Source: Flagellimonas flava
GTDB taxonomy: Bacteria; Bacteroidota; Bacteroidia; Flavobacteriales; Flavobacteriaceae
Length of the DNA: 64,000 nucleotides
Reading direction: 5' to 3'
Assembly: GCF_900129665.1 (NCBI RefSeq)
Contig: NZ_FQWL01000004.1
Coordinates: forward strand, 1-64,000
In this document: in pieces, positions 9,648-19,504 of the stretch
Numbering within the stretch: the stretch's first letter is position 1
Layout of the letters: every line of letters starts with the position of its first letter
Program-made: the position numbers and the translations under genes
Notes under the pieces: generated by a model
Told to the model about the DNA's origin: nothing
What the model saw: the letters and a program-made list of their open reading frames with translations, nothing else
The model's database searches: none

Positions 9648-9709
9648 CCAGAAGATGCGCCAACATCCTCTGGCAATAAGCAAACATCGCTGCAGTATTT
9701 CCGTGCAGC
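9648..9709 (+). promoter_or_regulatory. Two-hairpin leader before susC (locus 1)
   Basis: Hairpin 1: CCAGAAGATG (9648-9657) pairs with CATCCTCTGG (9664-9673), ten positions with one mismatch and a six-base loop. It is followed by CAATAAGC and hairpin 2: GCTGCA (9689-9694) with TGCAGC (9704-9709). The same plan with a similar linker occurs before the second susC gene. Neither has a T-run, so termination is unlikely; mRNA processing, stability or translation control is possible. Confidence 0.45.
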
Positions 9710-9738
9710 AACATTAACTAACATAAAAAAACTAAAAT

Positions 9739-12700
9739 ATGAATAAAATTGCTAACCTCAGTCCTTTAGGTACAATAAAGCCCTTGAGGTCTTATTTGTG
9801 GACAGTTATGAGAGTTCTTCTTTTATTGATCGGAATTGGTCTTGGTTCCGTATACGCGAATACATCTTACGCGCAGACCAAAATTGACATAGACGTAGAC
9901 GAGGTGGTTCTTGAAGATCTGTTTAAGGAAATTCAAGAAAAAACAGAGTACATTTTCTTTTATAAGGATGATGTAATTGATCAAAACAAAAAGATATCGT
10001 TGAAATTACGGAACGTAAAGTTGACCGATATCTTAAACCGGGCTTTTAGAAATACCGACTTAAGTTTTAAAATAGACGATAGGCAAGTTGTTATTGTAAA
10101 AAAGATTCCAGAGCCTAAATCCGATGATGAGAACCCAAAATTGGTGATGCAGACTACCATTACCGGGACTATTACAGATTCAAATGGACTTGCGCTTCCC
10201 GGAACCAATATTGTTGTGAAAGGAACTTCAAATGGTACCCAATCGGATTTTGATGGAAATTATACGATTTCTGCTGATCCGAACGCAACATTGGTCTTTA
10301 GTTATATTGGATTTGCAACGCAAGAAGTTGCAGTAAACGGACAAACAACAATCAATGTGAGTATGGCGGAAGATTCCAGCCAACTTTCTGAGGTGGTTGT
10401 TCTTGGATATGCTTCCCAAACTAGGGGGGATTTAACCGGTTCCGTTGCTTCTGTTGACATTTCTGAAGCTACCAAAGCACCGATCGTGAACGCTGCTGAA
10501 GCCCTGGAAGGTAGGGTTACAGGTGTTTCCGTGACCAACGCGGGTAGCCCTGGAGCTGCTCCCAAGATTACTATTCGTGGTTTTGGTACAAGTAATAATA
10601 CAAACCCATTGTACATTATAGATGGGGTACAAACAGAAAACCCAACGGTACTGAACAGTATCAATCCTGCTGACATTGATCAGATCAACGTTTTAAAAGA
10701 TGGTGCGGCAGCGATTTATGGGGCAAGGGCTTCCAATGGTGTAGTTATCGTAACAACCAAGGGTGGTGGTTACAATCAAGACAAGCCGGTGGTATCCTTT
10801 GATTTCTATACTGGTATTTCGAGAGCCGCAAATGTACCGGAGCTTTTAAATGCACAGCAACATGGCGATATGATATTCCAGAGTTTGGCAAACGATGGAG
10901 CAGAAGTTACCCACCCTCAATATGGTAGTGGTACTTCCGCCGTTGTCCCTGGTACTTTGCAAGGCTATACAAGAGTGGCCTCATACGATCCTATCGTCCG
11001 CGAACCGGTTAGTGCTACCGTAGCTCCTGGAGGTACGGATTGGTTTGATGTGATTACCCAAAATGGGCAAACACAGAACGCGTCGATTTCCATCCAAAAT
11101 GGTAACGAAACAGGAAAATACTTCTTGTCTGCCAATTATTTGAATAGAGAAGGGGTATTTATCAATACAGGATTTAAGCAGGGAACCACAAGATTAAATT
11201 CGGAATTTAAAATCGGAAACAAGGTGGTTATCGGTGAGCACTTGAGTGCTTCGTTCTCCAACACCAAAAGAGGTGTGTTTGGGGCTAGAACCAATACTGC
11301 AGGTAATATTGATGAATTTCCTGGAGCTTTTACACCTGTAAACCAAGCCTTGCGTAGTAGTCCATTGATTCCTGCTCGGGATGACAATGGGAACATTGCC
11401 GGTACTGGTGCTGGTGGTTTGGGTAACTCAAGAAGCCCATTGGCCACTTTGGAGCGAGCCAAAGATGATTTCAACAAAATTTTCAGGGTGTTCGGAGATG
11501 TGTATCTATCTGCGGAAATCTATGAAGGACTTACCTTTAAGACTACAATTAGTGGTAACATTGAAACTTTTGACAGCAGACGTTTCCAGGCGTTGGATCC
11601 AGAGCACGTAGAGCCTTTAAGTACCAATACTTTGGCGGTGCAAAAAGTAGAGAACTTTAACTGGACATGGAACAATACCTTGAATTATTCAAAAGCTTTT
11701 GGAGAGCATAATCTTAACGTTTTGCTTGGTGTGGAGGCCGTGGAGGATGGAAGTAAGGGACAACAAATTAGCCGTAATGGGTACATTTTCGAGTCACCAG
11801 ATTTCTATTTGATAAGCAATGGTACTGGAACACCAAATGTAGATAGCGCTTTTGATGCAGGAACCACTTTGTTCTCGTTATTCGGTACCGCGACCTATTC
11901 TTATGCTGGGAAGTACTTTGGAACGGCAACAGTTCGTCGTGATAAAACATCACGTTTCCTTGGAGATAACCAAAGTCAGACTTTTCCATCATTTAGTGCA
12001 GGTTGGTTAATTAGCAATGAGGACTTTTTCCCAAAAGATGGTATTGTTAGCCGTTTGAAGGTTATTGGTTCATGGGGTCAATTGGGTAACCAATCTTTAC
12101 CTATTGCCAATCCAACAATTAACAGTTCGTTCCTAAATGAAGGTTTGGCCAACTATGCCTTTAATGGTAGTACGATTTCCACAGGAGTTTTGTTTAGTCA
12201 AGTAGGAAACCCAGATTTGAAATGGGAAACCAGCCAGGCGACCAACTTTGGTGTTGAATTGGGCTTATTTGATAATGATTTGTCCGTCTCTTTTGAAGTC
12301 TATGACATCGATACTAAAGATTTGATTACAAGGGATAATAGTTTGATCAGTACTACTGCTATCGACGCTGCTGCCCCCTTGGTGAACCTTGGAGATGTTC
12401 AAAATACAGGTTTCGACCTTGCAATCGGGTATAACCGATCTACGGACTACGGACTTAATTATGGTATTCAAGCCAATATTTCTAGATATAAGAATGAAGT
12501 ACAAAGTCTGATCAGTGACTTCCAGGTAGGTAGGACCAACCTAAGGGGTGGTGCCGTTACCAGAACCGAAGTTGGTAGGGCAATTTCTTCTTTCTATGGT
12601 AGGGAAGTTACCGGATTTGATTCCAACGGACGTTTTACATATAGAGATGTAAACGGTGATGGTGCGATTGACGATGAAAACGACAGGACCTTTATTGGTT

Positions 12701-13206
12701 CTCCGCATCCAGATTTCACTTATGGTATTAACCTTAATGCGGACTATAAAGGCTTCGATGTTTCGTTGTTCTTCTCCGGTTCCCAAGGAAATGAAGTATA
12801 TAACTACGAAAAGATATTTACAGATTTCCCAACTTTCTTTAATGGTAATAGAAGTACCCGTGTATTGGATTCTTGGACGCCGTCCAACACCAACGCTACA
12901 CTACCTGCATTAAGCCAGACCATTACCAATGCGGAGACACAACCTAATTCCTATTTTGTTGAGGATGCTTCATTCTTGCGTTTGAAGAACTTGCAGGTAG
13001 GCTACACCTTCCCTGAGAACATCTCGGAATCATTGGGAATGGACATGCTTAGACTTTATGTTCAAGGCACGAACTTGTTTACCATAACTGGTTACGAAGG
13101 ATTTGATCCTGAAGTGATTTCAAATGATAACCTATCCTTGGGAATCGATTTCCAAACATTCCCTGTATCGCAGATTTTTACTATAGGTGTTAATACAAAA
13201 TTCTAA
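9739..13206 (+). CDS. SusC/RagA family TonB-dependent outer-membrane transporter with STN domain (locus 1)
   Basis: 1155 residues. The signal region ends near residue 46 (SYAQ). Then an STN signalling domain (about 47-120), a carboxypeptidase-regulatory-like domain (about 135-220, GTNIVVKGTSNGT), a TonB plug (about 225-340, with YIIDGV and the SusC signature GAAAIYGARASNGVVIVTTKGG-like block near 320) and a 22-strand barrel ending in an aromatic-type C-terminus. It forms the channel under the SusD-like lid encoded next. The STN domain matches control by the adjacent FecR/sigma pair. The substrate cannot be read from sequence: no glycosidase or other degradative enzyme lies next to it. Confidence 0.95.
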   Translation: MNKIANLSPLGTIKPLRSYLWTVMRVLLLLIGIGLGSVYANTSYAQTKIDIDVDEVVLEDLFKEIQEKTEYIFFYKDDVIDQNKKISLKLRNVKLTDILNRAFRNTDLSFKIDDRQVVIVKKIPEPKSDDENPKLVMQTTITGTITDSNGLALPGTNIVVKGTSNGTQSDFDGNYTISADPNATLVFSYIGFATQEVAVNGQTTINVSMAEDSSQLSEVVVLGYASQTRGDLTGSVASVDISEATKAPIVNAAEALEGRVTGVSVTNAGSPGAAPKITIRGFGTSNNTNPLYIIDGVQTENPTVLNSINPADIDQINVLKDGAAAIYGARASNGVVIVTTKGGGYNQDKPVVSFDFYTGISRAANVPELLNAQQHGDMIFQSLANDGAEVTHPQYGSGTSAVVPGTLQGYTRVASYDPIVREPVSATVAPGGTDWFDVITQNGQTQNASISIQNGNETGKYFLSANYLNREGVFINTGFKQGTTRLNSEFKIGNKVVIGEHLSASFSNTKRGVFGARTNTAGNIDEFPGAFTPVNQALRSSPLIPARDDNGNIAGTGAGGLGNSRSPLATLERAKDDFNKIFRVFGDVYLSAEIYEGLTFKTTISGNIETFDSRRFQALDPEHVEPLSTNTLAVQKVENFNWTWNNTLNYSKAFGEHNLNVLLGVEAVEDGSKGQQISRNGYIFESPDFYLISNGTGTPNVDSAFDAGTTLFSLFGTATYSYAGKYFGTATVRRDKTSRFLGDNQSQTFPSFSAGWLISNEDFFPKDGIVSRLKVIGSWGQLGNQSLPIANPTINSSFLNEGLANYAFNGSTISTGVLFSQVGNPDLKWETSQATNFGVELGLFDNDLSVSFEVYDIDTKDLITRDNSLISTTAIDAAAPLVNLGDVQNTGFDLAIGYNRSTDYGLNYGIQANISRYKNEVQSLISDFQVGRTNLRGGAVTRTEVGRAISSFYGREVTGFDSNGRFTYRDVNGDGAIDDENDRTFIGSPHPDFTYGINLNADYKGFDVSLFFSGSQGNEVYNYEKIFTDFPTFFNGNRSTRVLDSWTPSNTNATLPALSQTITNAETQPNSYFVEDASFLRLKNLQVGYTFPENISESLGMDMLRLYVQGTNLFTITGYEGFDPEVISNDNLSLGIDFQTFPVSQIFTIGVNTKF

Positions 13207-13210
13207 AAAA

Positions 13211-14908
13211 ATGAAAAAGAGATTGTTTTATTTTATGGCCCTTATAGCATTGGCATTGGGCTGTAGTGATAGTTTTACCGACGTGCCAGCGGTAGGGGCA
13301 TTAAGCGATGATGACCTCAAAAACTCACAGGGTGTTAGCTTATTGCTGGCCAGCGCCTATTCAACTTTGGATGGTATTCGTAACAACCAAGGTGCATCTG
13401 ATTGGACCGTTAGTGGAGATAACTGGTGGTTTGATGTTATCGCGGACGATGCCCATAAAGGAAGTACAGATGGTGACCAAGCGGACTTGTTCTTGCTGGA
13501 AACCTTTGATTGGACCAGTGCCAACCCTTATATTTTTGGGAAATGGAACGGTTTGTTCGCAGGGGTCAATAGATCCAATGCGGTAATATCCCTTATCAAT
13601 TCCATTGAAGGAGGAGATTTTAATTCACAGTTGGCGGAAGCACGTTTTCTAAGAGCTCATTTTAATTTTGAACTCCAGAAAATTTATGGAAATGTGCCGT
13701 ACATATCCGATGAGAATTTTGATGCCAAGGAGTTTAATCAACCCAATCCGGGCCCTATTTGGGAGCAGATTGAGGGAGATTTTCAGTTCGCTATAGATAA
13801 TCTTCCTGCTACGCAGGGCGATGTTGGTAGACCTACCTCTTGGGCGGCCAAAGCGTTTATGGGCAAGGCACATTTGTTTCAGTCCGATTTTGCTGCAGCA
13901 GGACCTTTGTTCGAGGATGTAATCGCTAACGGACCCTATTCATTGAATTCAGAGTTCTTGGATAACTTCAGTTTGGCAGGGGATAACGGTTCTGAATCCA
14001 TTTTTGCGATTCAGTTTACTACAGATTCGGGTCAATCCCTGAACGGGAACAGAGGTGGTACTTTGAACTTCCCTAACCCGGGACCATTTGGGTCGTGTTG
14101 TGGATTTTATCAGCCAACCCAAGATTTGGTGAATGCTTACCAAACTGATGGTACTGGACTTCCGCTTTTGGATACTTTTAACCAGACCGATGTGGAAAAT
14201 GACTACGGTGTAGAAAGTGAGGATGCGTTTACACCTCATACTGGCCCGCTAGACCCAAGATTGGACTATACGGTTGGACGTAGAGGAATAGACTATAATG
14301 GTTATGGACCTCATATTGGTAAAGACTGGATCAGAGCAAGTTTTGCCGATATTTCAGGACCTTATCTACCCAAGAAAAACGTATACCAAGCAGGAGAGAA
14401 CGGCAACGTAGGAACTGGTGCTTGGGGACAACAGCATTCAGGTATTAATTACCATATCATGCGTTATGCCGATTTATTGCTAATGGCTGCTGAGGTGGCC
14501 GTTGAAAACAACGATTTACCAAAAGCTTTGGATTATGTGAACCAAATACGGAATCGTGCAAAAGGTATGACCTATGTGAAAGAAGAAGTTTCTGATGGCG
14601 TATTCCAAGATGCCGCCAATTATGAAATAGAACCATATGTATCTTTTCCAGACCAAGCTTTTGCCAGAGCGGCAGTTCGGTTTGAAAGACGTTTGGAATT
14701 AGCTATGGAAGGACACCGTTTATTTGATCTAAGAAGATGGGGTGTGGCACCGGACGTAATCAATACCTATGTTACGAACGAAGCCCGAACCATTGAGAAT
14801 TTTGGCACCAAGGCAGGCAGTTATGCCCCAAATATGGATTTGATGCCAATCCCTATCAATGCTATAGATTTAAGTGGAGGAGTGCTCGAACAGAACGACG
14901 GATTTTAA
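13211..14908 (+). CDS. RagB/SusD family substrate-binding lipoprotein (locus 1)
   Basis: 565 residues. The lipoprotein signal ends at Cys18 (LALGC), so it is anchored in the outer membrane and faces outwards as the lid of the SusC channel. TPR-like helices typical of SusD fold are visible in the N-terminal half, and the C-terminal signature RRLELAMEGHRLFDLRRWG is present. Start ATG 13211 comes four bases after the susC stop; the earlier in-frame ATG at 13187 would overlap susC and spoil the signal peptide. A strong terminator follows at 14944-14976, closing the core operon. Confidence 0.94.
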   Translation: MKKRLFYFMALIALALGCSDSFTDVPAVGALSDDDLKNSQGVSLLLASAYSTLDGIRNNQGASDWTVSGDNWWFDVIADDAHKGSTDGDQADLFLLETFDWTSANPYIFGKWNGLFAGVNRSNAVISLINSIEGGDFNSQLAEARFLRAHFNFELQKIYGNVPYISDENFDAKEFNQPNPGPIWEQIEGDFQFAIDNLPATQGDVGRPTSWAAKAFMGKAHLFQSDFAAAGPLFEDVIANGPYSLNSEFLDNFSLAGDNGSESIFAIQFTTDSGQSLNGNRGGTLNFPNPGPFGSCCGFYQPTQDLVNAYQTDGTGLPLLDTFNQTDVENDYGVESEDAFTPHTGPLDPRLDYTVGRRGIDYNGYGPHIGKDWIRASFADISGPYLPKKNVYQAGENGNVGTGAWGQQHSGINYHIMRYADLLLMAAEVAVENNDLPKALDYVNQIRNRAKGMTYVKEEVSDGVFQDAANYEIEPYVSFPDQAFARAAVRFERRLELAMEGHRLFDLRRWGVAPDVINTYVTNEARTIENFGTKAGSYAPNMDLMPIPINAIDLSGGVLEQNDGF

Positions 14909-14943
14909 GTTAGGTTGAGTTTATTAGTTTAAGTTTAGCTGCT

Positions 14944-14976
14944 CAGGGCATTTTTCTTAAAATGCCCTGTTTTTTT
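14944..14976 (+). terminator. Rho-independent terminator after susD (locus 1)
   Basis: An 11-bp perfect stem (CAGGGCATTTT with AAAATGCCCTG, loop TCTT) is followed by a run of seven T. It separates the SusCD operon from the FG-GAP gene. Confidence 0.88.
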
Positions 14977-15023
14977 GTAGACATTTTTAGGTCTCAGTAT
15001 ATTGTTTGTACAAATTCATTACA

Positions 15024-18000
15024 ATGCGCATTATCCTAAGAAATAGCTTTTTTTTATTGGCCCCCCTATTTTTTATTACCTGTAAAAAAGGACCGGACCC
15101 GAATAGTGAGGTAGCTGAAAAGATTTTCACAAAGTTAGATCGTGCCAAAACCGGAATTACTTTTTCCAATAATCTTACTGAAAACGATTCCCTGAACTAT
15201 TTTACCTACGCCTATATCTATATGGGCGGTGGCGTGTCCGCAGGAGATATCAATAATGATGGATTGATAGACCTTTTCTTTACCGGGAATATGGTTTCCA
15301 ATAAACTCTATCTCAACAAAGGCAATATGCAGTTTGAGGATATCACGGAGCAGGCTGGAATTGCCGGCGATGATCGCTGGTATACCGGCACTACCATGGC
15401 CGATGTGAATAATGATGGGTATTTGGATATTTATTGTTCTGTGGGAGGTAAGTTCAAACCCAAGGAAAATCAGTTGTTTATAAACAATGGCGATAATACC
15501 TTTTCAGAGAAGGCCGCAGCATATGGTATTGACGATTCCAGTAACAGTGTACAGGCCACCTTCTTTGATTATGACCGGGACGGCGATCTGGATTTGTACG
15601 TGGCCAATTATCCACCAACACCCTTTAATGCTCCAAACTATTTTTATGCCTTCAAGCAAAAATTCCCAAAAGAGCGTGAAACGGATAGACTGTTTAAGTT
15701 TGAAGACGGGAAGTACATGGATGTAACTGAGGAAGCGGGATTGAAAACCTTCGGTCTGTCTTTAAGTGCCACAGTTGGCGACCTCAACCAGGATGGATGG
15801 CCCGATATTTACGTATCCAATGATTTCAGTACACCGGATTATCTTTTCATCAACAATAAAAACGGTACATTTTCGGAACAAGTAAAAAAAGTAACCAAAA
15901 ACACCTCCTTTTATGGCATGGGTGTTGATATTGCCGATTTTAACAACGATTTGCTGTTGGATATCCTTCAGGTGGATATGACCGCCCAAATTAACCGCAG
16001 GGCCAAAGCCAATATGGCAAGCATGAACCCAGATTTGTTTTGGAGTACGGTCAATACAGGGTTCCACTACCAATACATGCAGAACAGCCTTCAGATGAAC
16101 AATGGAAACCTGTTGGACTCCATCCCTGATTTCAGTAATGTTTCCCGTTTGGCTGGGGTATCTTCAACCGATTGGAGTTGGGGACCTTTGTTTGCCGATC
16201 TGGACAACGACGGATGGAAAGATATTTTTATTTCCAATGGTACCCGAAGGGAAATCAACAACCGGGATTTCTTTAAAAAAATTGAGAAAACAGGAGTGTC
16301 TTTGGATAGTTCATTGCAAAAAAGCCTTGCCATTCCATCCGAGAAAATAGACAATTTTGTCTTTAGGAATAAGGGTGATCTCACCTTTGAAAAGACAAAT
16401 GAAATATGGGGTATAGAGCATGAGGGTTTTTCCAATGGTGCTGTATATGTTGATTTGGATAATGACGGTGATTTGGAAATTGTTACCAACAATATTGATG
16501 ATCATGCCACCATTTTTGAAAACAAGAGTTCGCATAAGAACAATCACCTAACATTAAAATTCAAAGGCCCCGAACATAATACCTATGGAATTGGTGCCAA
16601 GACTGTGGTCTACGCCAATCAACTGCAACAATATCAAGAAATGACCTTGACCAGAGGTTTCCAATCTTCAATAGCACCGCAATTGCATTTTGGTCTTGGG
16701 AATGCACAAGTAGTGGACTCTATTAAAATTACATGGCCTAATGACCGCGTCCAAGTGATAAAACAACCAGAAATCAATGGGTTACTTATAGTGGATTACG
16801 CTGACGCTGCCGAATCTGGTTTAACCTCGGCGAATCTTTCAAAAACAGGGAACCTGTTTCGGCAGGTTGTCGATTCAAATCTTGTGGTGACCCACAGGCA
16901 TGTGGAGAATTTCTATAATGATTTTGATAAGGAGATTTTGCTCCCACATCAAACCTCCATGTTTGGACCCAATGTGGCTGTTGGTGATTTAAATGGCAAT
17001 GGATTGGATGACCTGGTGGTTGGTGGATCTGCCAATAGTGAGACTTCAGTGTTCTTTCAGACCAAAAAAGGTTTTGAAAAGGCAAAATTGGATGTCTTTT
17101 TGGAAGACAGACAGCACGAGGATATGGGCATCCATATTTTTGATGCCGACTCGGATGGAGACAATGATGTATATGTAGTTAGCGGAGGGAATGAATTTTC
17201 ACAGAATTCTCCTTTGTTGCAGGATCGACTTTATGTCAATATGGGTTCTGGAAAATTTGTAAAATCGGAAGATGCGCTCCCCGAAATGTTTACTAGTGGG
17301 TCAAGGGCCCACAGTTTTGACTTCGATAAAGATGGTGATTTGGACCTTTTTGTTGGAGGAAGACTGATTCCTGGGAATTATCCTTTACCGGTAAATAGCT
17401 ACCTATTGGAAAATATTGGTAAAAATGGAACCGTAAGATTTGTGGATGCAACACAAAAAATAGCTCCATCCCTCGAAAAAATTGGCATGGTCACTGATGC
17501 TGTATGGACAGATTTTGACAATGACGGATGGACAGACCTCATGATTACAGGGGAATGGATGCCCATAACCTTGCTTAAAAATGACCAAGGGTATTTCAAG
17601 GATGTTACCCAGTCCCATGGTTTGGAAGATACCAGAGGGTGGTGGTTTAGCGTACAACAAGGTGATTTTGATAAGGATGGCGATATGGATTATGTGGTAG
17701 GAAATTTAGGCCTGAACTACAAGTACAAAGCTACCGAGGATGAAACTTTCGATATCTATTTAAATGATTTTGATCAAAACAACACCAACGACATTGTATT
17801 GAGTTATTTCAACGAAGGGGAGAAGTTTCCGGTTCGGGGAAGGGAATGCTCCTCGCAACAAATACCGGGTATTAAGGATAAATTCAAGGATTATGAGTCC
17901 TTTTCCCAAGCTACGTTGACCGATGTGTATACCGAGGGCCAATTAAACAAATCCCTACATTATCAGGTTAAGTCTTTTGCCAGCATATATCTTGAAAACC

Positions 18001-18341
18001 GTAATGGGCAATTCATTTTGCACAAACTGCCCAACTTGGCCCAATTGTCTTCCATTAATCAGATTTTGGTTTCCGATTATACCAAAGATGGGAATTTGGA
18101 TATTTTAATAGCGGGCAATCTGCATAGTTCGGAAGTAGAGACGCCAAGGAATGATGCAGGAAACGGTTTGCTGCTCCAAGGAGACGGTAAGGGAGGTTTT
18201 CAAACTATTGCAGGTAAGGAAAGTGGCTTTTATGCCACAGGAGATGTAAAGGATATGGAAACTATGAAAATAGCTGGTCAGGAATTCATTGTGGTGGCTA
18301 AAAATTCAGATTATTTGCAGTTTATAAAAGTAAGCCCATAA
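15024..18341 (+). CDS. FG-GAP/VCBS repeat lipoprotein with ASPIC/UnbV domain
   Basis: 1105 residues. A signal peptide with Cys at residue 20 (FFITC) suggests a lipoprotein. The body is made of FG-GAP/VCBS blades with many DxNxDGxxD calcium-type loops (for example DINNDGLIDLFF, DFDKDGDLDLFV), broken near the middle by an ASPIC/UnbV domain (GIGAKTVVYA ... LHFGLGNAQVVDSIKITWPN). Such CRTAC1-like proteins are very common partners of SusCD loci in flavobacteria, but their biochemical role is not established; a beta-propeller that binds substrate or protein partners is plausible. ATG 15024 is preferred over the TTG at 15006. It has its own transcription unit after the terminator at 14944. Confidence 0.85.
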   Translation: MRIILRNSFFLLAPLFFITCKKGPDPNSEVAEKIFTKLDRAKTGITFSNNLTENDSLNYFTYAYIYMGGGVSAGDINNDGLIDLFFTGNMVSNKLYLNKGNMQFEDITEQAGIAGDDRWYTGTTMADVNNDGYLDIYCSVGGKFKPKENQLFINNGDNTFSEKAAAYGIDDSSNSVQATFFDYDRDGDLDLYVANYPPTPFNAPNYFYAFKQKFPKERETDRLFKFEDGKYMDVTEEAGLKTFGLSLSATVGDLNQDGWPDIYVSNDFSTPDYLFINNKNGTFSEQVKKVTKNTSFYGMGVDIADFNNDLLLDILQVDMTAQINRRAKANMASMNPDLFWSTVNTGFHYQYMQNSLQMNNGNLLDSIPDFSNVSRLAGVSSTDWSWGPLFADLDNDGWKDIFISNGTRREINNRDFFKKIEKTGVSLDSSLQKSLAIPSEKIDNFVFRNKGDLTFEKTNEIWGIEHEGFSNGAVYVDLDNDGDLEIVTNNIDDHATIFENKSSHKNNHLTLKFKGPEHNTYGIGAKTVVYANQLQQYQEMTLTRGFQSSIAPQLHFGLGNAQVVDSIKITWPNDRVQVIKQPEINGLLIVDYADAAESGLTSANLSKTGNLFRQVVDSNLVVTHRHVENFYNDFDKEILLPHQTSMFGPNVAVGDLNGNGLDDLVVGGSANSETSVFFQTKKGFEKAKLDVFLEDRQHEDMGIHIFDADSDGDNDVYVVSGGNEFSQNSPLLQDRLYVNMGSGKFVKSEDALPEMFTSGSRAHSFDFDKDGDLDLFVGGRLIPGNYPLPVNSYLLENIGKNGTVRFVDATQKIAPSLEKIGMVTDAVWTDFDNDGWTDLMITGEWMPITLLKNDQGYFKDVTQSHGLEDTRGWWFSVQQGDFDKDGDMDYVVGNLGLNYKYKATEDETFDIYLNDFDQNNTNDIVLSYFNEGEKFPVRGRECSSQQIPGIKDKFKDYESFSQATLTDVYTEGQLNKSLHYQVKSFASIYLENRNGQFILHKLPNLAQLSSINQILVSDYTKDGNLDILIAGNLHSSEVETPRNDAGNGLLLQGDGKGGFQTIAGKESGFYATGDVKDMETMKIAGQEFIVVAKNSDYLQFIKVSP

Positions 18342-18391
18342 CTTTATTTTTATTGTAACTTGAGACCATACTGAAACTGAAATACTCCCAA

Positions 18392-19441
18392 ATGAAAGTA
18401 CTTTTCAAGATTCTTAAGGGGCTTCTCCTGTTGTTTATTGTTTTGGGCCTGGTCTATTTTTTTGGCCCAAAAGTGGAAAAGCCAAATTTGGATATCACCT
18501 TGCCTGAAGTTAGCTCGGACCTTACCGCATTGGAAAAACGGGTGAATCAAAAAGAAGCGGTGTTGGATAATATTAAACCAAACAATGAGGCTAAGATTAT
18601 CTGGTATGATAGCATCCCGTCCAAAACGGATTACAGTATAGTCTACCTACATGGGTGGTCGGCTAGTAGGATGGAGGGGAGTCCAATTCATGAAACAATA
18701 GCCAGACGATACGGGTGCAACTTGTTTCTACCCAGATTGGCAGGTCATGGACTGCAGGAGCAAGAAGCCATGTTGAACCTTACGGCGGACCAGGTCTTGG
18801 AGTCCGCAAAGGAAGCTTTGGCCGTTGCCAAACAGTTGGGAAATAAAGTAATAGTAATGGCCACATCCACGGGGGGTACCTTGGCATTACATCTAGCAAA
18901 GGGAGACAAGGATATTGAAGGATTGGTATTGTATTCGCCAAATATTGAGATTTATGACCCAAATGCCAAATTACTGTCTGGGCCATGGGGCCTAGAAATG
19001 GCAAAATTGGTAAAGAAAAGCGACTATCAAGAGTATGAGGCGGAACCGGAAAAGAAAAAATACTGGACCACAAAGTATAGGCTGGAAGCCCTTACACACC
19101 TGCAGGCCTTGGTGGATAACACCATGTTGACCGAAACCTTTTCTGAAGTAAATCAAGCTGTTTTTTTGGGCTATTTTTATAAAAACGATTCCATACAGGA
19201 CAAGGTGGTCTCCGTGCCTGCAATGCTAAAAATGTTTGATGACTTGGGCACAAAAGCCGATTTAAAAAGAAAAGTGGCCTTTGAAAATGTAGGGGACCAT
19301 GTAATGACAAGCTATGTTACTTCCAAGGATTTGGAAGCCGTTCAGAAGGAAACTGAGCATTTTTTTGAAGAAATTCTTGGGCTTACACCTGTAAGGGAAA
19401 AGGATTCTTCGCAAATGGAACTGCAGCCTATGGCACCTTAG
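18392..19441 (+). CDS. Membrane-anchored alpha/beta hydrolase (lysophospholipase-like)
   Basis: 349 residues. One N-terminal hydrophobic helix (about 7-24) is followed by an alpha/beta hydrolase fold: oxyanion motif LHGWS (86-90), nucleophile Ser159 in ATSTGG, and a likely catalytic His303 in VGDHVM. The shape resembles carboxylesterases and monoacylglycerol lipases. The substrate is unknown. It starts 50 bases after the FG-GAP gene with no visible terminator, so it may be read with it; it also lies 63 bases before the tetR gene, so an ester-lipid link with the downstream export set is possible but unproven. Confidence 0.78.
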   Translation: MKVLFKILKGLLLLFIVLGLVYFFGPKVEKPNLDITLPEVSSDLTALEKRVNQKEAVLDNIKPNNEAKIIWYDSIPSKTDYSIVYLHGWSASRMEGSPIHETIARRYGCNLFLPRLAGHGLQEQEAMLNLTADQVLESAKEALAVAKQLGNKVIVMATSTGGTLALHLAKGDKDIEGLVLYSPNIEIYDPNAKLLSGPWGLEMAKLVKKSDYQEYEAEPEKKKYWTTKYRLEALTHLQALVDNTMLTETFSEVNQAVFLGYFYKNDSIQDKVVSVPAMLKMFDDLGTKADLKRKVAFENVGDHVMTSYVTSKDLEAVQKETEHFFEEILGLTPVREKDSSQMELQPMAP

Positions 19442-19465
19442 ACATGTTAAATTTTTCTAATTAAA

Positions 19466-19496
19466 TTTGAAACCTAGACGACTGGTCATATATTTG
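19466..19496 (+). promoter_or_regulatory. tetR promoter with overlapping operator
   Basis: TTTG (19466-19469), 19 bases, then TATATTTG (19489-19496) match the Bacteroidota -33/-7 pattern TTTG-N19-TAnnTTTG. The candidate operator TAGACGACTGGTCA (19475-19488) fills the space between them, as expected for repression. The start codon is only nine bases after the -7 element, so the transcript would have almost no leader. Confidence 0.6.
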
Positions 19497-19504
19497 GCAT
19501 TGCA

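Noticed and set aside
18392-19441. Alpha/beta hydrolase as part of SusCD locus 1
   Set aside because: It follows the FG-GAP gene closely but has no tie to nutrient uptake; placement with the export genes is equally weak, so I left it unassigned.
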